Positions 32,639 to 41,723 of a DNA stretch of 64,000 nucleotides are shown piece after piece. The translations under genes and the position numbers were made by a program. A model generated the notes under the pieces. It saw nothing but the letters and a program-made list of their open reading frames with translations, was not told the DNA's origin and did no database searches. The DNA comes from JBCAXA01 sp038534295 (GTDB lineage Bacteria; Pseudomonadota; Gammaproteobacteria; Steroidobacterales; Woeseiaceae). How positions within the stretch are numbered: the stretch's first letter is position 1; every line of letters begins with the position of its first letter. The stretch is taken from assembly GCA_038534295.1 (NCBI GenBank), contig JBCAXA010000001.1, positions 372,001 through 436,000 on the forward strand, written 5' to 3'.

Positions 32639-33457
32639 ATGCTGCCAACGCTCGATGCCGACACCGACCGCTACGCAGTACGCCGCGAACGCGTGTTCCT
32701 CGTCCTCGCCGGGATTTTCTTGTGCGCGATGACGCTGCTGAATGTCTTGGGGATCACGAGATTCGTGCACCTCGTGAGCATCGGCAACTGGCCGATGGTC
32801 GTCGCTATCGGCGTGCTGCCCTACCCGATCACGTTTCTGTGTACCGATCTTGTCTGTGAGCTGTACGGCAGGCGCCGGGCAAACTACCTGGTGACGGTCG
32901 GGCTCGGCCTTAACATTTTCATCGTCGGCGTACTCATGCTGGCGAATGCGCTGCCGTCGGCGCCGGCCGGCATGCAGCCGCCCTGGCAAACGTTGTCGCT
33001 GGCTGCCGATGTCGGCTTACCGAACGGTTCGAGTCTCAGCGGCGAAGTCGAAACGTTTTCGATCATTTACGCGACCACGGTCGGCGCTGTATTTGCGTCG
33101 ATGATGGCGTACCTCGCCGCGCAGTATTGCGACGTGCAGTTGTTTCATTTCTGGAAACGTTTAACGCGCGGCAAACACTTGTGGCTGCGCAACAACTTCT
33201 CGACGCTAGTGAGCCAGCTGGTCGACGCGACCGTGGTCATAAGCGTCACCTTTGGCGCGGCCTTTCTGGCCGGCGACATTGCTTTCGCGACTCTGCTCGG
33301 GCTCGTCGGCAGCAATTACGTGTTCAAAATGCTGGTCGCGCTGGCCGATACGCTGCCGTTCTACGTTTGCGTACACTATCTAACGCGTTACTTAGGACTG
33401 CCGAATCCGCTGCGCCGCGACACCTCTACCATTGAAATGACGGAAGCCAAACCATGA
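32639..33457 (+). CDS. yhhQ: queuosine precursor transporter (YhhQ/QPTR family)
   Basis: An inner-membrane protein of 272 residues with six to seven hydrophobic helices. The family pattern is visible: PITFLCTDLVCELYGRRRAN after the second helix, and KHLWLRNNFSTLVSQLVDA in the second half, both characteristic of the DUF165/YhhQ family that takes up queuine precursors (preQ0 or preQ1) for tRNA queuosine. An 85-residue-region insertion between helices (SAPAGMQPPWQTLSLAADV) is somewhat longer than in E. coli. Overlaps the next gene by four bases. Confidence 0.88.
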   Translation: MLPTLDADTDRYAVRRERVFLVLAGIFLCAMTLLNVLGITRFVHLVSIGNWPMVVAIGVLPYPITFLCTDLVCELYGRRRANYLVTVGLGLNIFIVGVLMLANALPSAPAGMQPPWQTLSLAADVGLPNGSSLSGEVETFSIIYATTVGAVFASMMAYLAAQYCDVQLFHFWKRLTRGKHLWLRNNFSTLVSQLVDATVVISVTFGAAFLAGDIAFATLLGLVGSNYVFKMLVALADTLPFYVCVHYLTRYLGLPNPLRRDTSTIEMTEAKP

Positions 33458-34692
33458 GCGCGACTGAGAACCGCAAATACGACGTCATCGTCTGGGGGGC
33501 TACCGGCTTTACCGGCGCGCTGGTCGCCGAATACCTGGTCGAACGTTACGGCACCGATGGCGACGTAGCCTGGGCAATAGCCGGCCGCAACGCAGACAAG
33601 CTTGCCGCGCTAAAGAAAACTCTCGGCAGTCGGGCCGACACGCTCGACGTGCTAACGGCCGACAGCCATGACGTCGACAGCTTGGACCAACTGACCCGGG
33701 CGACGCGAGTCGTCTGCACGACGGTCGGCCCGTACGCGAAGTACGGTTCGGAGCTGGTCGCCGCCTGTGCTCGCAACGGTACGCATTATTGCGATTTGGC
33801 CGGTGAGGTACCGTGGATGCGAGAAATGATCGATACGCACTCGAGTGCCGCTGAGGCCAGCGGTGCGCGTATCGTGCACTGCTGCGGTTTCGACTCGATT
33901 CCATCCGACATGGGTGTCTATTTTGCGCAACGCGAAGCTCGCGAGCGTTTCGGCGAGCCATTCGTCGAGATCGCGCTGCTCGTGCGCGCAATTCGCGGCG
34001 CAGCCAGCGGCGGAACGGTGGCCAGTTTGTTGGGCGTGGTCGAGGCGGCAACGAAAAATCGCGACACGGCGCGAGTGGTCGTGCATCCGTACAGCCTCAA
34101 TCCCGACGGTGAACGGCAGGGACCGGACGGTCGCGATCAGCGTGGCAGCGAATATAACGACATCGCCAATGCCTGGACTGCGCCGTTCGTCATGGCACAG
34201 ATAAACACCAAAGTCGTCCGTCGCTCCAATGCCCTGCTCGGATTTCCGTACGGGCGGGAATTCCGCTACAGCGAATCCACGATGACCGGCAGTGGCCTGC
34301 CAGGCTGGCTCAAAGCCAGCGCCGTCAGTCTCGGGTTGGGCGGATTCATGCTCGCCGCCGCGGTCGGGCCATTGCGGAGTCTGCTTAACAAAACGGTGCT
34401 GCCACAGCCCGGCGAAGGTCCCGATGAAAAAGCGCGGGAGGCCGGATTTTTCAACCTGCTGCTGTACGGCAAGCGCAGTAGTGGCGAGGTCGTGAGGACA
34501 CGGGTGACCGGCGATCGCGATCCCGGCTACGGATCCACGTCAAAGATGCTGGCCGAAGCGGCAGTCTGTCTCGCCAAAGATCAAACGGCGAGCGCTGCGG
34601 GTGGATTTTGGACGCCGGCCAGTGCGCTCGGCGACTCGCTAATCACTCGCCTCGAGGAAAACGCCGGACTCAGTTTCGAGTTCGACGTCTGA
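33454..34692 (+). CDS. saccharopine dehydrogenase-like / trans-acting enoyl-reductase family protein
   Basis: A 412-residue NAD(P)-binding oxidoreductase. The Rossmann motif VWGATGFTGALVAEYLVE is at residues 12-29; further family marks are TTVGPYAKYGSELVAACA, THYCDLAGEVPWMREMID and HCCGFDSIPSDMG. A hydrophobic segment about residue 290-310 (LGGFMLAAAVGPLRSLL) suggests membrane contact. Relatives include mycobacterial trans-acting enoyl reductases in lipid synthesis, but most bacterial members are uncharacterised. Third gene of the unit beginning at 31422. Confidence 0.85.
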   Translation: MSATENRKYDVIVWGATGFTGALVAEYLVERYGTDGDVAWAIAGRNADKLAALKKTLGSRADTLDVLTADSHDVDSLDQLTRATRVVCTTVGPYAKYGSELVAACARNGTHYCDLAGEVPWMREMIDTHSSAAEASGARIVHCCGFDSIPSDMGVYFAQREARERFGEPFVEIALLVRAIRGAASGGTVASLLGVVEAATKNRDTARVVVHPYSLNPDGERQGPDGRDQRGSEYNDIANAWTAPFVMAQINTKVVRRSNALLGFPYGREFRYSESTMTGSGLPGWLKASAVSLGLGGFMLAAAVGPLRSLLNKTVLPQPGEGPDEKAREAGFFNLLLYGKRSSGEVVRTRVTGDRDPGYGSTSKMLAEAAVCLAKDQTASAAGGFWTPASALGDSLITRLEENAGLSFEFDV

Positions 34693-34710
34693 ACGCCCGG
34701 CTCGACCCGG

Positions 34711-34980
34711 TTAGTCGGACGATTTTTCGTCGCGATTGCTGGATGGGTCGATAATTTCGCTGACGGCACTGCTAAAGATGCTCTGCAGCTGGCGCGACGT
34801 CGCGATGCCCTGTGTCAGCCAGCCTTCCACCAACGCCGGCACGTTGATGTCTTTGACACCGCTGGCAATACGGTCAGACATAGCTTGGACAACCTTCTCT
34901 TGCAGCGCCGCAACGTTAGGCAAACCTATACTCTCGCGGAATTCTTCGGGTGTCAGGTCAAATTCGATCTTAATTTTCAC
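34711..34980 (-). CDS. small conserved protein (DUF6489-like)
   Basis: An 89-residue protein, predicted soluble and helical, with the N-terminal KIKIEFDLTPEEFRESIGLP and a middle EGWLTQGIATSRQLQ. I associate this pattern with a family of unknown function in gamma- and alphaproteobacteria. The start is GTG at 34980, chosen because AGGAG lies eight bases upstream on the minus strand; the longer frame to 35175 encodes basic, non-conserved residues. Converges with the enoyl-reductase-like gene and is divergent from the patatin gene. Confidence 0.7.
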   Translation of the reverse strand: MKIKIEFDLTPEEFRESIGLPNVAALQEKVVQAMSDRIASGVKDINVPALVEGWLTQGIATSRQLQSIFSSAVSEIIDPSSNRDEKSSD

Positions 34981-35155
34981 GCAAAAACTCCTACAGCCCC
35001 CACCGACCGACGCGTCGTAGCGTGCACGCGAGCGGTACGGGCTCTCAATTCCAAAGTATTGTGCCAGACACGTCGGTGCGAAGCGCCTAGAATAGGCGCT
35101 TTGCAGACGGCCGGCGCGCTCGCTAGGCAAACGTTTGCGCAAGTATCGAGGGCGC

Positions 35156-36625
35156 ATGTTCAATCTTGCCAACATGCTGATCGCCGATCAGTTTGAAAAC
35201 GTCGAAAGCTACGAAGACTGGCTTGCGATGGCCGAAGCGCAGGATCAGCGCACCGGTCGTTACGATTGGCGCTTGGCGCCGAAAAGCAATCTCTACAACT
35301 ACGAATCGATTCGCCATCGACTGAACAAGCTGCGTCGCCTGCGCCGCGAGGGCGACGTTCGGAAACTGTTGTTCACGTTGAATGAAGGCATTCACGGCAA
35401 TATGGACGGCATGGGTAACGGCGGTCTGTATCGGTACGCGAAAAGCGGCACCAAGCAACTGGTCGACGAATACGTCGACGAGATCAATCGCTCGCTGCGT
35501 TACGTTGCCGCGTCAAAATCGCGCACCTTGAGCCGCGCCGACAAACTCGAATTTTTCGATCGCGCCAGCCACTGCTTCGGCTCGACCGCGCTCATGTGCA
35601 GCGGTGCCGGTGCCCTCGGCTACTTCCATATGGGCGTGGTCCTTGCGCTGTACGAACAAGATCTATTGCCGCGGGTTATTTCCGGGTCGAGCGCGGGCTC
35701 ATTGATCGCCGCCATCGTTGGCTCGAAAACGCCACAAGAGCTCAAAAAGACGCTCGAGCGACCGACGCTGAATGCGCTGATCCGTGTACAGGACGATCAC
35801 GTCAAACCGGGGCGGCTGCGGCGCATGAACACAGATGAAGTCATCGGCCAAATCGAACGGCTGGTACCGGACCTCACGTTTCAGGAAGCCTTCGAGTTGT
35901 CAGGCCGGCAAATCAATATCACGGTTTCGGCGACCCAGAAGCACCAGAAGTCGCGACTGCTGAATGCCATCACGTCGCCGAACGTACTGATCCGCTCCGC
36001 GGTGCAGGCGTCGTGTGCGGTGCCAGGCATCTACCCAGCAACGACGCTGTTGGCGCGCGACGCCGATGGTTCGGTCAAAAAGTACCTGCCGAAAGAAGCT
36101 TGGGTCGATGGGTCGCTGGCGGCGGACCTGCCGGCGCGGCGTTTGTCGCGGCTGTACGGCGTGAATCACTACATCGCGAGTCAAGTTAACCCGCTGGTGC
36201 TGTGGTCGGTCATCGAATACCGCAACCAAGACGGCATCGGCCCTAACCTGCTGGACTTCGGTTTGCGGGTACAGCGCGAGTGGCTAAAGTACTTGCGGCG
36301 CACCTCGGCGCGTTGGCTGAGCGGTGCGTACGAGACCAGTTATTGGGTGGATAATCTTTTCTCGCTGCTGTCGCAGGATTACGCGGGCGACATCAATGTC
36401 GTGCCACGCTTTCGGCTGTTCGATCCGCGTAAACTGCTGTCGCACCTCTCGGAGAAAGATCGCTCGTTCCTGATCGATGAAGGACTGCGATCGACGTGGC
36501 CGCACATCTCGCGTATTCGCAACGCATCGTCGATTGCGATCGTATTGCAGGAAATCCTCGACAAAATGACGTCCGGCAGGCGCTCCAACGCCGGCCACGC
36601 GCGGGTCGCCGCCGCCCAGGGCTGA
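35156..36625 (+). CDS. patatin-like phospholipase with DUF3336 domain
   Basis: A 489-residue lipid acyl hydrolase. The N-terminal third (ESYEDWLAMAEAQDQRTGRYDW onward) is the DUF3336 module found in fungal and bacterial triacylglycerol-lipase-type patatins. The catalytic Ser/Asp dyad is present: oxyanion loop GAGALGYFHMGVV, nucleophile GSSAGS, and VDGSLAADLP. Probably cytoplasmic or membrane-associated, acting on phospholipid or storage lipid. Start taken as ATG 35156; TTG 35135 is possible. Overlaps the next gene by one base (TGATG), so they are co-translated. Confidence 0.9.
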   Translation: MFNLANMLIADQFENVESYEDWLAMAEAQDQRTGRYDWRLAPKSNLYNYESIRHRLNKLRRLRREGDVRKLLFTLNEGIHGNMDGMGNGGLYRYAKSGTKQLVDEYVDEINRSLRYVAASKSRTLSRADKLEFFDRASHCFGSTALMCSGAGALGYFHMGVVLALYEQDLLPRVISGSSAGSLIAAIVGSKTPQELKKTLERPTLNALIRVQDDHVKPGRLRRMNTDEVIGQIERLVPDLTFQEAFELSGRQINITVSATQKHQKSRLLNAITSPNVLIRSAVQASCAVPGIYPATTLLARDADGSVKKYLPKEAWVDGSLAADLPARRLSRLYGVNHYIASQVNPLVLWSVIEYRNQDGIGPNLLDFGLRVQREWLKYLRRTSARWLSGAYETSYWVDNLFSLLSQDYAGDINVVPRFRLFDPRKLLSHLSEKDRSFLIDEGLRSTWPHISRIRNASSIAIVLQEILDKMTSGRRSNAGHARVAAAQG

Positions 36626-37671
36626 TGCCGGCAGCAACCGCCAAGACGGCGACAACGCAATACGATTATCCGTTCGCTGACGTCCCGGCGGACGGCTCGA
36701 CCATCGCCGTTGCCCCTGGCGTGCATTGGCATCGTTTGCCGCTGCCGTTTGAGCTGACGCACATCAACGTCTGGGTCCTCGAGGACAACGATGCCCTGAC
36801 ACTCGTCGATACCGGTATTCGCGGCGGCCACACGCAACAGCGCTGGCAGCAGGTCATCGATACGTTCGACGGCAAAAGACCTTCCCGGCTGCTCGTCACC
36901 CACATGCACCCCGATCACGTCGGCAGTGCGGGTTGGTTATGCGAGCATTACGACATTCCGCTCGGCATGACCCGCGCGGAATACTTAATGTGTCGCGTGT
37001 TGACGGCAGACACTTCGCCTCCGCCGCCGATTGCGTTTCAGTACTATCGCGCCGCCGGCTTCGATGACGACGCACTCGGGCGTTACGCAAAAATGTTTGG
37101 CGGTTTCGGCAAAGCCTGCGACCCGTTGCCGCCGAGCTACGATCGGCTTAGTGCGGGTCAGACGCTATCGATCAACGGTGTCGACTGGGAAGTCGTCATC
37201 GGTAGCGGCCATTCACCCGAACACGCATGCCTGTATGCGCCGGCACTCAATGTCGTCATATCGGGCGACCAAATCCTGCCAACGATTTCGTCGAACGTGA
37301 GCGTATGGCCGACCGAACCAAACGCGAATCCGCTGGCCGAGTGGCTGGACTCATGCCGCCGGCTCCGCGACTCGCTCCCGGCCGACGTGTTGGTGCTGCC
37401 GTCGCACGGCAAACCGTTCGTGGGCGCACATAAGCGACTGACGGCGTTGATCGATGAGCACGAGGTCGCCCTCGAACGGCTGCGTCTGCACTGCCGAGAG
37501 CCGCGTCGCGCGATCGATGTATTTCCGGCGCTGTTTCGGTCGGACGTTGGCGCAGGCAGCATGACGCTTGCGACCGGCGAAGCCATTGCGCATCTGAATT
37601 TTCTCGTCGACGCAGCTTTGCTGCAGACTTTTGTCGATGATGACGGCATTCGCTGGTATCAGGCGATCTAA
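36625..37671 (+). CDS. metallo-beta-lactamase fold hydrolase
   Basis: A 348-residue MBL-fold protein. The metal site is complete: THMHPDHVGSAGWL (HxHxDH), the histidine in GSGHSPEHACLY, the aspartate in VISGDQILP and a late histidine in VLPSHGKPF. A C-terminal helical domain (LIDEHEVALERLRLHC) is like that of glyoxalase II/lactonase-type relatives. Start is ATG at 36625, overlapping the patatin stop by one base. The neighbour suggests lipid or thioester metabolism, but the substrate is unknown. Confidence 0.87.
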   Translation: MPAATAKTATTQYDYPFADVPADGSTIAVAPGVHWHRLPLPFELTHINVWVLEDNDALTLVDTGIRGGHTQQRWQQVIDTFDGKRPSRLLVTHMHPDHVGSAGWLCEHYDIPLGMTRAEYLMCRVLTADTSPPPPIAFQYYRAAGFDDDALGRYAKMFGGFGKACDPLPPSYDRLSAGQTLSINGVDWEVVIGSGHSPEHACLYAPALNVVISGDQILPTISSNVSVWPTEPNANPLAEWLDSCRRLRDSLPADVLVLPSHGKPFVGAHKRLTALIDEHEVALERLRLHCREPRRAIDVFPALFRSDVGAGSMTLATGEAIAHLNFLVDAALLQTFVDDDGIRWYQAI

Positions 37672-37677
37672 CGGACC

Positions 37678-38307
37678 ATGGAATCGTTCATGAAAGGCCA
37701 TTTTGTGCGGTCGGGTTGGCTTGGCGCTGCCGCTCTGACGCTTTGTGCGCAAGTCGCGCTCGCCCAGCGCGCGGGCGACGATAAAGCGCCGCCGATGTGG
37801 GTAATCGACTATGCCGCAAGCAGCATCGAGTTTACCGGCAGCCAATCGGGCGCGCCCTTCACCGGGCGCTTCGAACGATGGGACGCCGACATCCGATTCG
37901 ATGCTGGAGGGCAACCGACGGGCTCGTTCGACGTGCGCATTGACCTTACGTCGGTCAGCTCCGGCGACAGCGATCGCGACACGACGCTGGCCGATCCGGA
38001 TTGGTTCGACAGCGCGGCGCACCCGCAAGCCAATTACTCGGCCAGCACGTTTGTTGCCACCGACGCTACCGACGACAACGACTTACCGTTTATCACGAAC
38101 GACGGCCAGCTGACGATTAAAGACCAACCAGCGCCGGCCCGGCTGACGTTTCGAGTCGATGAAAATGGCGCGCGCCGCACTTTAGTCGGCAAGACACGGC
38201 TGAACCGCTTGGACTTTAACGTCGGCGTCGGCGACTGGACCGATCCGGAATGGGTCGCGCACGAGGTCACCGTTGAGGTTCGGATAGAAGCGAGCACGTC
38301 GCCGTAG
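37678..38307 (+). CDS. YceI-family periplasmic protein
   Basis: A 209-residue secreted lipocalin-like protein. Signal peptide WLGAAALTLCAQVALAQ precedes the YceI barrel: WVIDYAASSIEFTGSQSG, RFERWDADIRFDAGG, and the closing RLNRLDFNVGVGDW. Family members bind polyisoprenoids or amide-type lipids in the periplasm. It follows the metallo-hydrolase gene by six bases and precedes a small membrane protein by 13, so likely part of the same transcript. Confidence 0.9.
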   Translation: MESFMKGHFVRSGWLGAAALTLCAQVALAQRAGDDKAPPMWVIDYAASSIEFTGSQSGAPFTGRFERWDADIRFDAGGQPTGSFDVRIDLTSVSSGDSDRDTTLADPDWFDSAAHPQANYSASTFVATDATDDNDLPFITNDGQLTIKDQPAPARLTFRVDENGARRTLVGKTRLNRLDFNVGVGDWTDPEWVAHEVTVEVRIEASTSP

Positions 38308-38320
38308 CTCGGGAGATATT

Positions 38321-38752
38321 GTGGGCCTGCTCGAAGCTCTGGATCCACGCCGCACGACGCCCTGGACGTTCGTTACGATTGCCGCGTTGATTGGTCTCAC
38401 CGCCGTTGACCAGTGGCGCGAACTTGCCGACCCGTGCTGCCCCGTGTTGCGCGGCAGCCTGCCAAACAGCCTTGCCGTACCCGCGTTGGCCTTTGCCGCG
38501 CTTGGCTTTAGGTTCGCTCGTCGAGAGCAACGCGAAGCATCACGGCAACGCGCGCAGCGCCGACTGTTTCGCTGGGCACTGGCGTTTACCGTCGTTGCCC
38601 TGCTCGTGTGGGAGTGGGTCCAACGGGTACATCGCGCCGGACGCCTCGTGTATGACCCGCTGGACCTGCTGGCGACACTGGCCGGCGCCGCGTTGTGCAT
38701 TTTTCTGTTTTGGTGGCTCGAGCCAGTATCGTTCAGTCGCGATCGCGATTAA
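38321..38752 (+). CDS. small membrane protein of unknown function
   Basis: A 143-residue protein with three hydrophobic segments (TFVTIAALIGLTAV, LAFTVVALLVWEWV and LLATLAGAALCIFLFWWLE) and a basic stretch (RFARREQREASRQRAQRR) between the first two. No family recognised. Start is GTG at 38321 with GGGAGA eight to thirteen bases before it. The stop overlaps that of the convergent aminotransferase gene by four bases. Its neighbours (patatin, hydrolase, YceI) suggest an envelope role. Confidence 0.6.
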   Translation: MGLLEALDPRRTTPWTFVTIAALIGLTAVDQWRELADPCCPVLRGSLPNSLAVPALAFAALGFRFARREQREASRQRAQRRLFRWALAFTVVALLVWEWVQRVHRAGRLVYDPLDLLATLAGAALCIFLFWWLEPVSFSRDRD

Positions 38753-39948
38753 CGCGTTCGCACATCGGCAATCGCCGCCGCGAGTTGGGTAAGCCCCTGC
38801 TCAGGAAGCCCGGCGACGTTGATGCGACCAGACTTCACCATGTAGACATGGTGCTTGTCGCGCAATGCATCGATCTCGTCGACCGCCAGCGGCAGCATCG
38901 AAAACATACCGCGCTGAGCGACCAGAAAATCGAAATTCTCGTTGGGAAGCGCGCTCGCCAAGGCATCGCGAAATTCTCGTCGCAACCGCTGCATCCGCTC
39001 GCGGCATTCGCCGAGTTCCTCCTCCCACTGCCAGCGCAATCGCGGGTCGTCGAGGATCGTTCCGACGATAGCGGCCCCATGATCGGGCGGCATCGAATAG
39101 ATGCGTCGGACAATGCGCAGCAGATGCGATAGCGATGCTTCGGTCGCAGCGGCGTTCGCCGCCAGCACGGTGACCGACCCGACGCGCTCTTTATAGAGGC
39201 CGAAGTTTTTTGAGCACGAACCGACGATAATGGCTTCCGGCACGTTCGCGGCAACGTGCCGCAGACCCTCGGCATCGGCATCGAGACCTTCACCGAAACC
39301 GAGGTAGGCGGTATCGATAAAGGGCAATAAGCCTTTTTCCAAACAAAGCTCGGTAACCTGTTGCCACTGGGCAAGCGTTAGGTCCGCACCGGTCGGGTTA
39401 TGGCAGCTGCCGTGCAGCAGCAACAGATCGCCGGCGCTCGCGGATGTGCTGAGTGTCTCGCACATGGCGTCGAAGCGAAGTGCGCCGGTGGCGCGATCAA
39501 GGTATGGATACTCTTGGACGTCAATTCCAACGTCGCCAATCAGCGGCCGATGATTGGGCCAGCTGGGATCGCTGAGCCACAACCTCGCGTCGCCGCGGGC
39601 GCGCTTCAGAAACTCGGCTGCGACGCGTAGGCCACCGGAGCCGCCCGGGGTCTGGAACGTACGCATGCGATCGTTGGCCGGGTGCTCCGGACCGAATATC
39701 AGCGGCTGCATCGTGTCGTTGAAGAGCGGGTTGCCGGCAAGGCCGACATAGGCCTTAGTCTGCTGTTCAGCCAGCACTTTCTGCTCGGCCTCAGCGACCG
39801 CCGCCATCACCGGCGTCCGCCCGCTTTCGTCTTTGTACACGCCGGCGCTGAGGTCGACTTTGTTGTCGGCGGGATCCTGCCGAAACGCCGCCATCATCGA
39901 CAGAATCGGATCGCCGGGCAGCGGTTCCAAATGTTCAAACACAGTCAA
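38749..39948 (-). CDS. tyrB: aromatic amino-acid aminotransferase (TyrB/AspC type)
   Basis: A 399-residue class I PLP aminotransferase. Fold marks: LSAGVYKDESGRTPVM, the GGSGGLRVAAEFL loop, HGSCHNPTGADLT, and the PLP lysine in VGSCSKNFGLYKERVG, with the IYSMPPDHGA segment and the substrate arginine near the C-terminus (SGRINVAG). This subgroup uses aspartate or aromatic amino acids. Adjacent hppD and a fumarylacetoacetase-family gene make tyrosine to 4-hydroxyphenylpyruvate conversion the likely job. 86 bases upstream lies hppD on the same strand. Confidence 0.92.
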   Translation of the reverse strand: MTVFEHLEPLPGDPILSMMAAFRQDPADNKVDLSAGVYKDESGRTPVMAAVAEAEQKVLAEQQTKAYVGLAGNPLFNDTMQPLIFGPEHPANDRMRTFQTPGGSGGLRVAAEFLKRARGDARLWLSDPSWPNHRPLIGDVGIDVQEYPYLDRATGALRFDAMCETLSTSASAGDLLLLHGSCHNPTGADLTLAQWQQVTELCLEKGLLPFIDTAYLGFGEGLDADAEGLRHVAANVPEAIIVGSCSKNFGLYKERVGSVTVLAANAAATEASLSHLLRIVRRIYSMPPDHGAAIVGTILDDPRLRWQWEEELGECRERMQRLRREFRDALASALPNENFDFLVAQRGMFSMLPLAVDEIDALRDKHHVYMVKSGRINVAGLPEQGLTQLAAAIADVRTR

Positions 39949-40034
39949 CGCCTCACTCGGTAACGAAAACTCGCAAGATACCGACAGCCTAGCATCGCAC
40001 GCGATCGGCGACAGCTAGGCGCCGTGAGTGCGCG

Positions 40035-41129
40035 CTACGCGCCGTCGGCGTCGATGACGCCACGGCGAATCTGGTCGAGCTCGAGCGACTCGAACAGCGC
40101 CTGAAAGTTGCCCTCGCCAAACCCTTCGTTGCCTTTGCGCTGAATGATCTCAAAGAAGATCGGACCGATGACGTTTTCCGTGAATATTTGCAGCAACAGA
40201 CCCTGGCCCTCGCTTGGCGCGCCATCGATGAGAATTCGACGCTGACGCATCGCCTCGACATCTTCGCCGTGTCCGGGCAGCCGCTCGTCGATCATGTCGA
40301 AATAGGCGTCGTTGGTGTCCTGCAGACCGATACCGTTCGCCTTGACCTGATCGACGGTCGCGAATATGTCGCGGGTACCGAGCGCAATATGCTGAATCCC
40401 TTCGCCGCGATACTCGCGAAGAAACTCCTCGATCTGACTCTTGTCGTCTTGGCTTTCGTTCAGCGGAATACGAATTTTTCCGCAAGGGCTGGTCATCGCC
40501 TTCGAGAACAGGCCAGTGACCTTACCTTCGATATCGAAATATCGAATCTCGCGGAAATTGAACAGCCGCTCGTAGAATTCCGCCCACGTGTCCATGTTGC
40601 CGCGCTGCACGTTGTGCGTCAGATGGTCGAGGTAGGTAAGGCCCGTGCTGGCGTTGTCCAAGCGCTCGCGCCAATCGTCGGCAAACACGAAATCGACGTC
40701 GTAGATGCTGCCGTTGTCGCCGTAACGGTCGACCAAGTAAATGCGCGAACCGCCGATACCTTCGATCGCCGGGATGTTGAGCTCCATCGGTCCAGGATTG
40801 CTCGGCACGGGCGTTGCGCCGAGACTGACTGCGCGGTCGAATGCGGCGCCCGCATCCTTGACGCGAAAAGCCATTGCACACGCGCATGGACCGTGCTCGC
40901 GCGCGAAGCGCTGCGCGAAACTGTCGGGCTCTGCGTTGATAATGAAATGAATGTCGCCCTGCTTGTGCAGCGTGACGTTCTTCGAACGGTGGCGCGCGAC
41001 TTCGGGAAAGCCCATGCGCAGAAACAGCGCCCGCAACAGCTCCGGATCCGGGGCAGCGTACTCGACGAACTCAAACCCATCGGTCCCCATCGGGTTCTCA
41101 AACAGATTCTTGTCAGGTTGGCTGGTCAT
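40035..41129 (-). CDS. hppD: 4-hydroxyphenylpyruvate dioxygenase
   Basis: Turns 4-hydroxyphenylpyruvate into homogentisate, the key step of tyrosine catabolism. The 364-residue length is typical. The iron ligands can be read: first histidine in LDHLTHNVQRG, second in GIQHIALGTRDI, and the glutamate in FFEIIQRKGNEGFGEGNFQALFES. The ribosome site GGGGGAG precedes the ATG at 41129 by six bases. It is divergently transcribed from an Lrp/AsnC-type regulator, the usual position for its control gene. Confidence 0.96.
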   Translation of the reverse strand: MTSQPDKNLFENPMGTDGFEFVEYAAPDPELLRALFLRMGFPEVARHRSKNVTLHKQGDIHFIINAEPDSFAQRFAREHGPCACAMAFRVKDAGAAFDRAVSLGATPVPSNPGPMELNIPAIEGIGGSRIYLVDRYGDNGSIYDVDFVFADDWRERLDNASTGLTYLDHLTHNVQRGNMDTWAEFYERLFNFREIRYFDIEGKVTGLFSKAMTSPCGKIRIPLNESQDDKSQIEEFLREYRGEGIQHIALGTRDIFATVDQVKANGIGLQDTNDAYFDMIDERLPGHGEDVEAMRQRRILIDGAPSEGQGLLLQIFTENVIGPIFFEIIQRKGNEGFGEGNFQALFESLELDQIRRGVIDADGA

Positions 41130-41211
41130 GGCGGCTCCCCCTTGAAAAACAGAAAGGATACCAGCCCTAAATTGGCTTTTTTCGGAGTTCTTTGACCCAA
41201 AATTGCCTATA

Positions 41212-41230
41212 GTTAGTGATATTCTCTAAC
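41212..41230. promoter_or_regulatory. candidate Lrp/AsnC operator in the hppD-regulator gap
   Basis: GTTAG (41212-41216) and CTAAC (41226-41230) form a perfect five-base inverted repeat across nine AT-rich bases, inside the AT-rich 117-base gap between hppD and the regulator. It ends 16 bases before the regulator start, so it could serve autoregulation and hppD control. Confidence 0.35.
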
Positions 41231-41246
41231 AATGTAAAGGTTAGTA

Positions 41247-41723
41247 GTGAAAGCCTTCAATATAGATCGTCAAGATCGAGCTATCCTCGATATATTGCAG
41301 CGCGACGGCCGACTGGCCTGGACCGCGCTCGCCGAACGCGTGCGCCTTTCGCCAACGGCGTGCCAGCGTCGCGTGCGCCTCCTCGAGGAAGCAGGCGTCA
41401 TCCGTGGCTATCGCGCCGACGTCGATCTGGCCGCACTCGGCTTCGGGGTTGAGGCATTTGTCGCGGTTCGGGTCGAACGTCAGTCGCCAGAACTAGCGGC
41501 CCAGTTTCGTGAGGCAGTAACGAACTTCGACACGGTGCAGAGTTGTCACCTCTTGTCCGGCGACACCGATTTTTTGCTGCGCGTGGTCGCTGCCGATCTA
41601 GCGAGCTTCAGCCAGTTCATTCAACGCGAACTGCTGACTTTGCCGGGGATTAAGGACGCGTCGTCGCTGATTGTGCTGGAGACGGTAAAGGATCAGTCGC
41701 CGGTACCGGCGCTAACTCGCTAA
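41247..41723 (+). CDS. Lrp/AsnC-family transcriptional regulator
   Basis: A 158-residue Lrp/AsnC regulator: an N-terminal winged helix (LDILQRDGRLAWTALAERV and LSPTACQRRVRLLEEAGVI) joined to a RAM ligand domain with the LLSGDTDFLLRVVAAD motif. GTG start at 41247 with AAAGG seven to eleven bases before it. Divergent from hppD and close to other tyrosine genes, so it probably senses tyrosine or phenylalanine and activates hppD. The 3' end overlaps the convergent gene at 41650 by 74 bases. Confidence 0.92.
   Translation: MKAFNIDRQDRAILDILQRDGRLAWTALAERVRLSPTACQRRVRLLEEAGVIRGYRADVDLAALGFGVEAFVAVRVERQSPELAAQFREAVTNFDTVQSCHLLSGDTDFLLRVVAADLASFSQFIQRELLTLPGIKDASSLIVLETVKDQSPVPALTR

Noticed and set aside
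40188..41195. Plus-strand ORF of 335 codons over hppD
   Set aside because: Antisense shadow; hppD iron ligands and length are normal.
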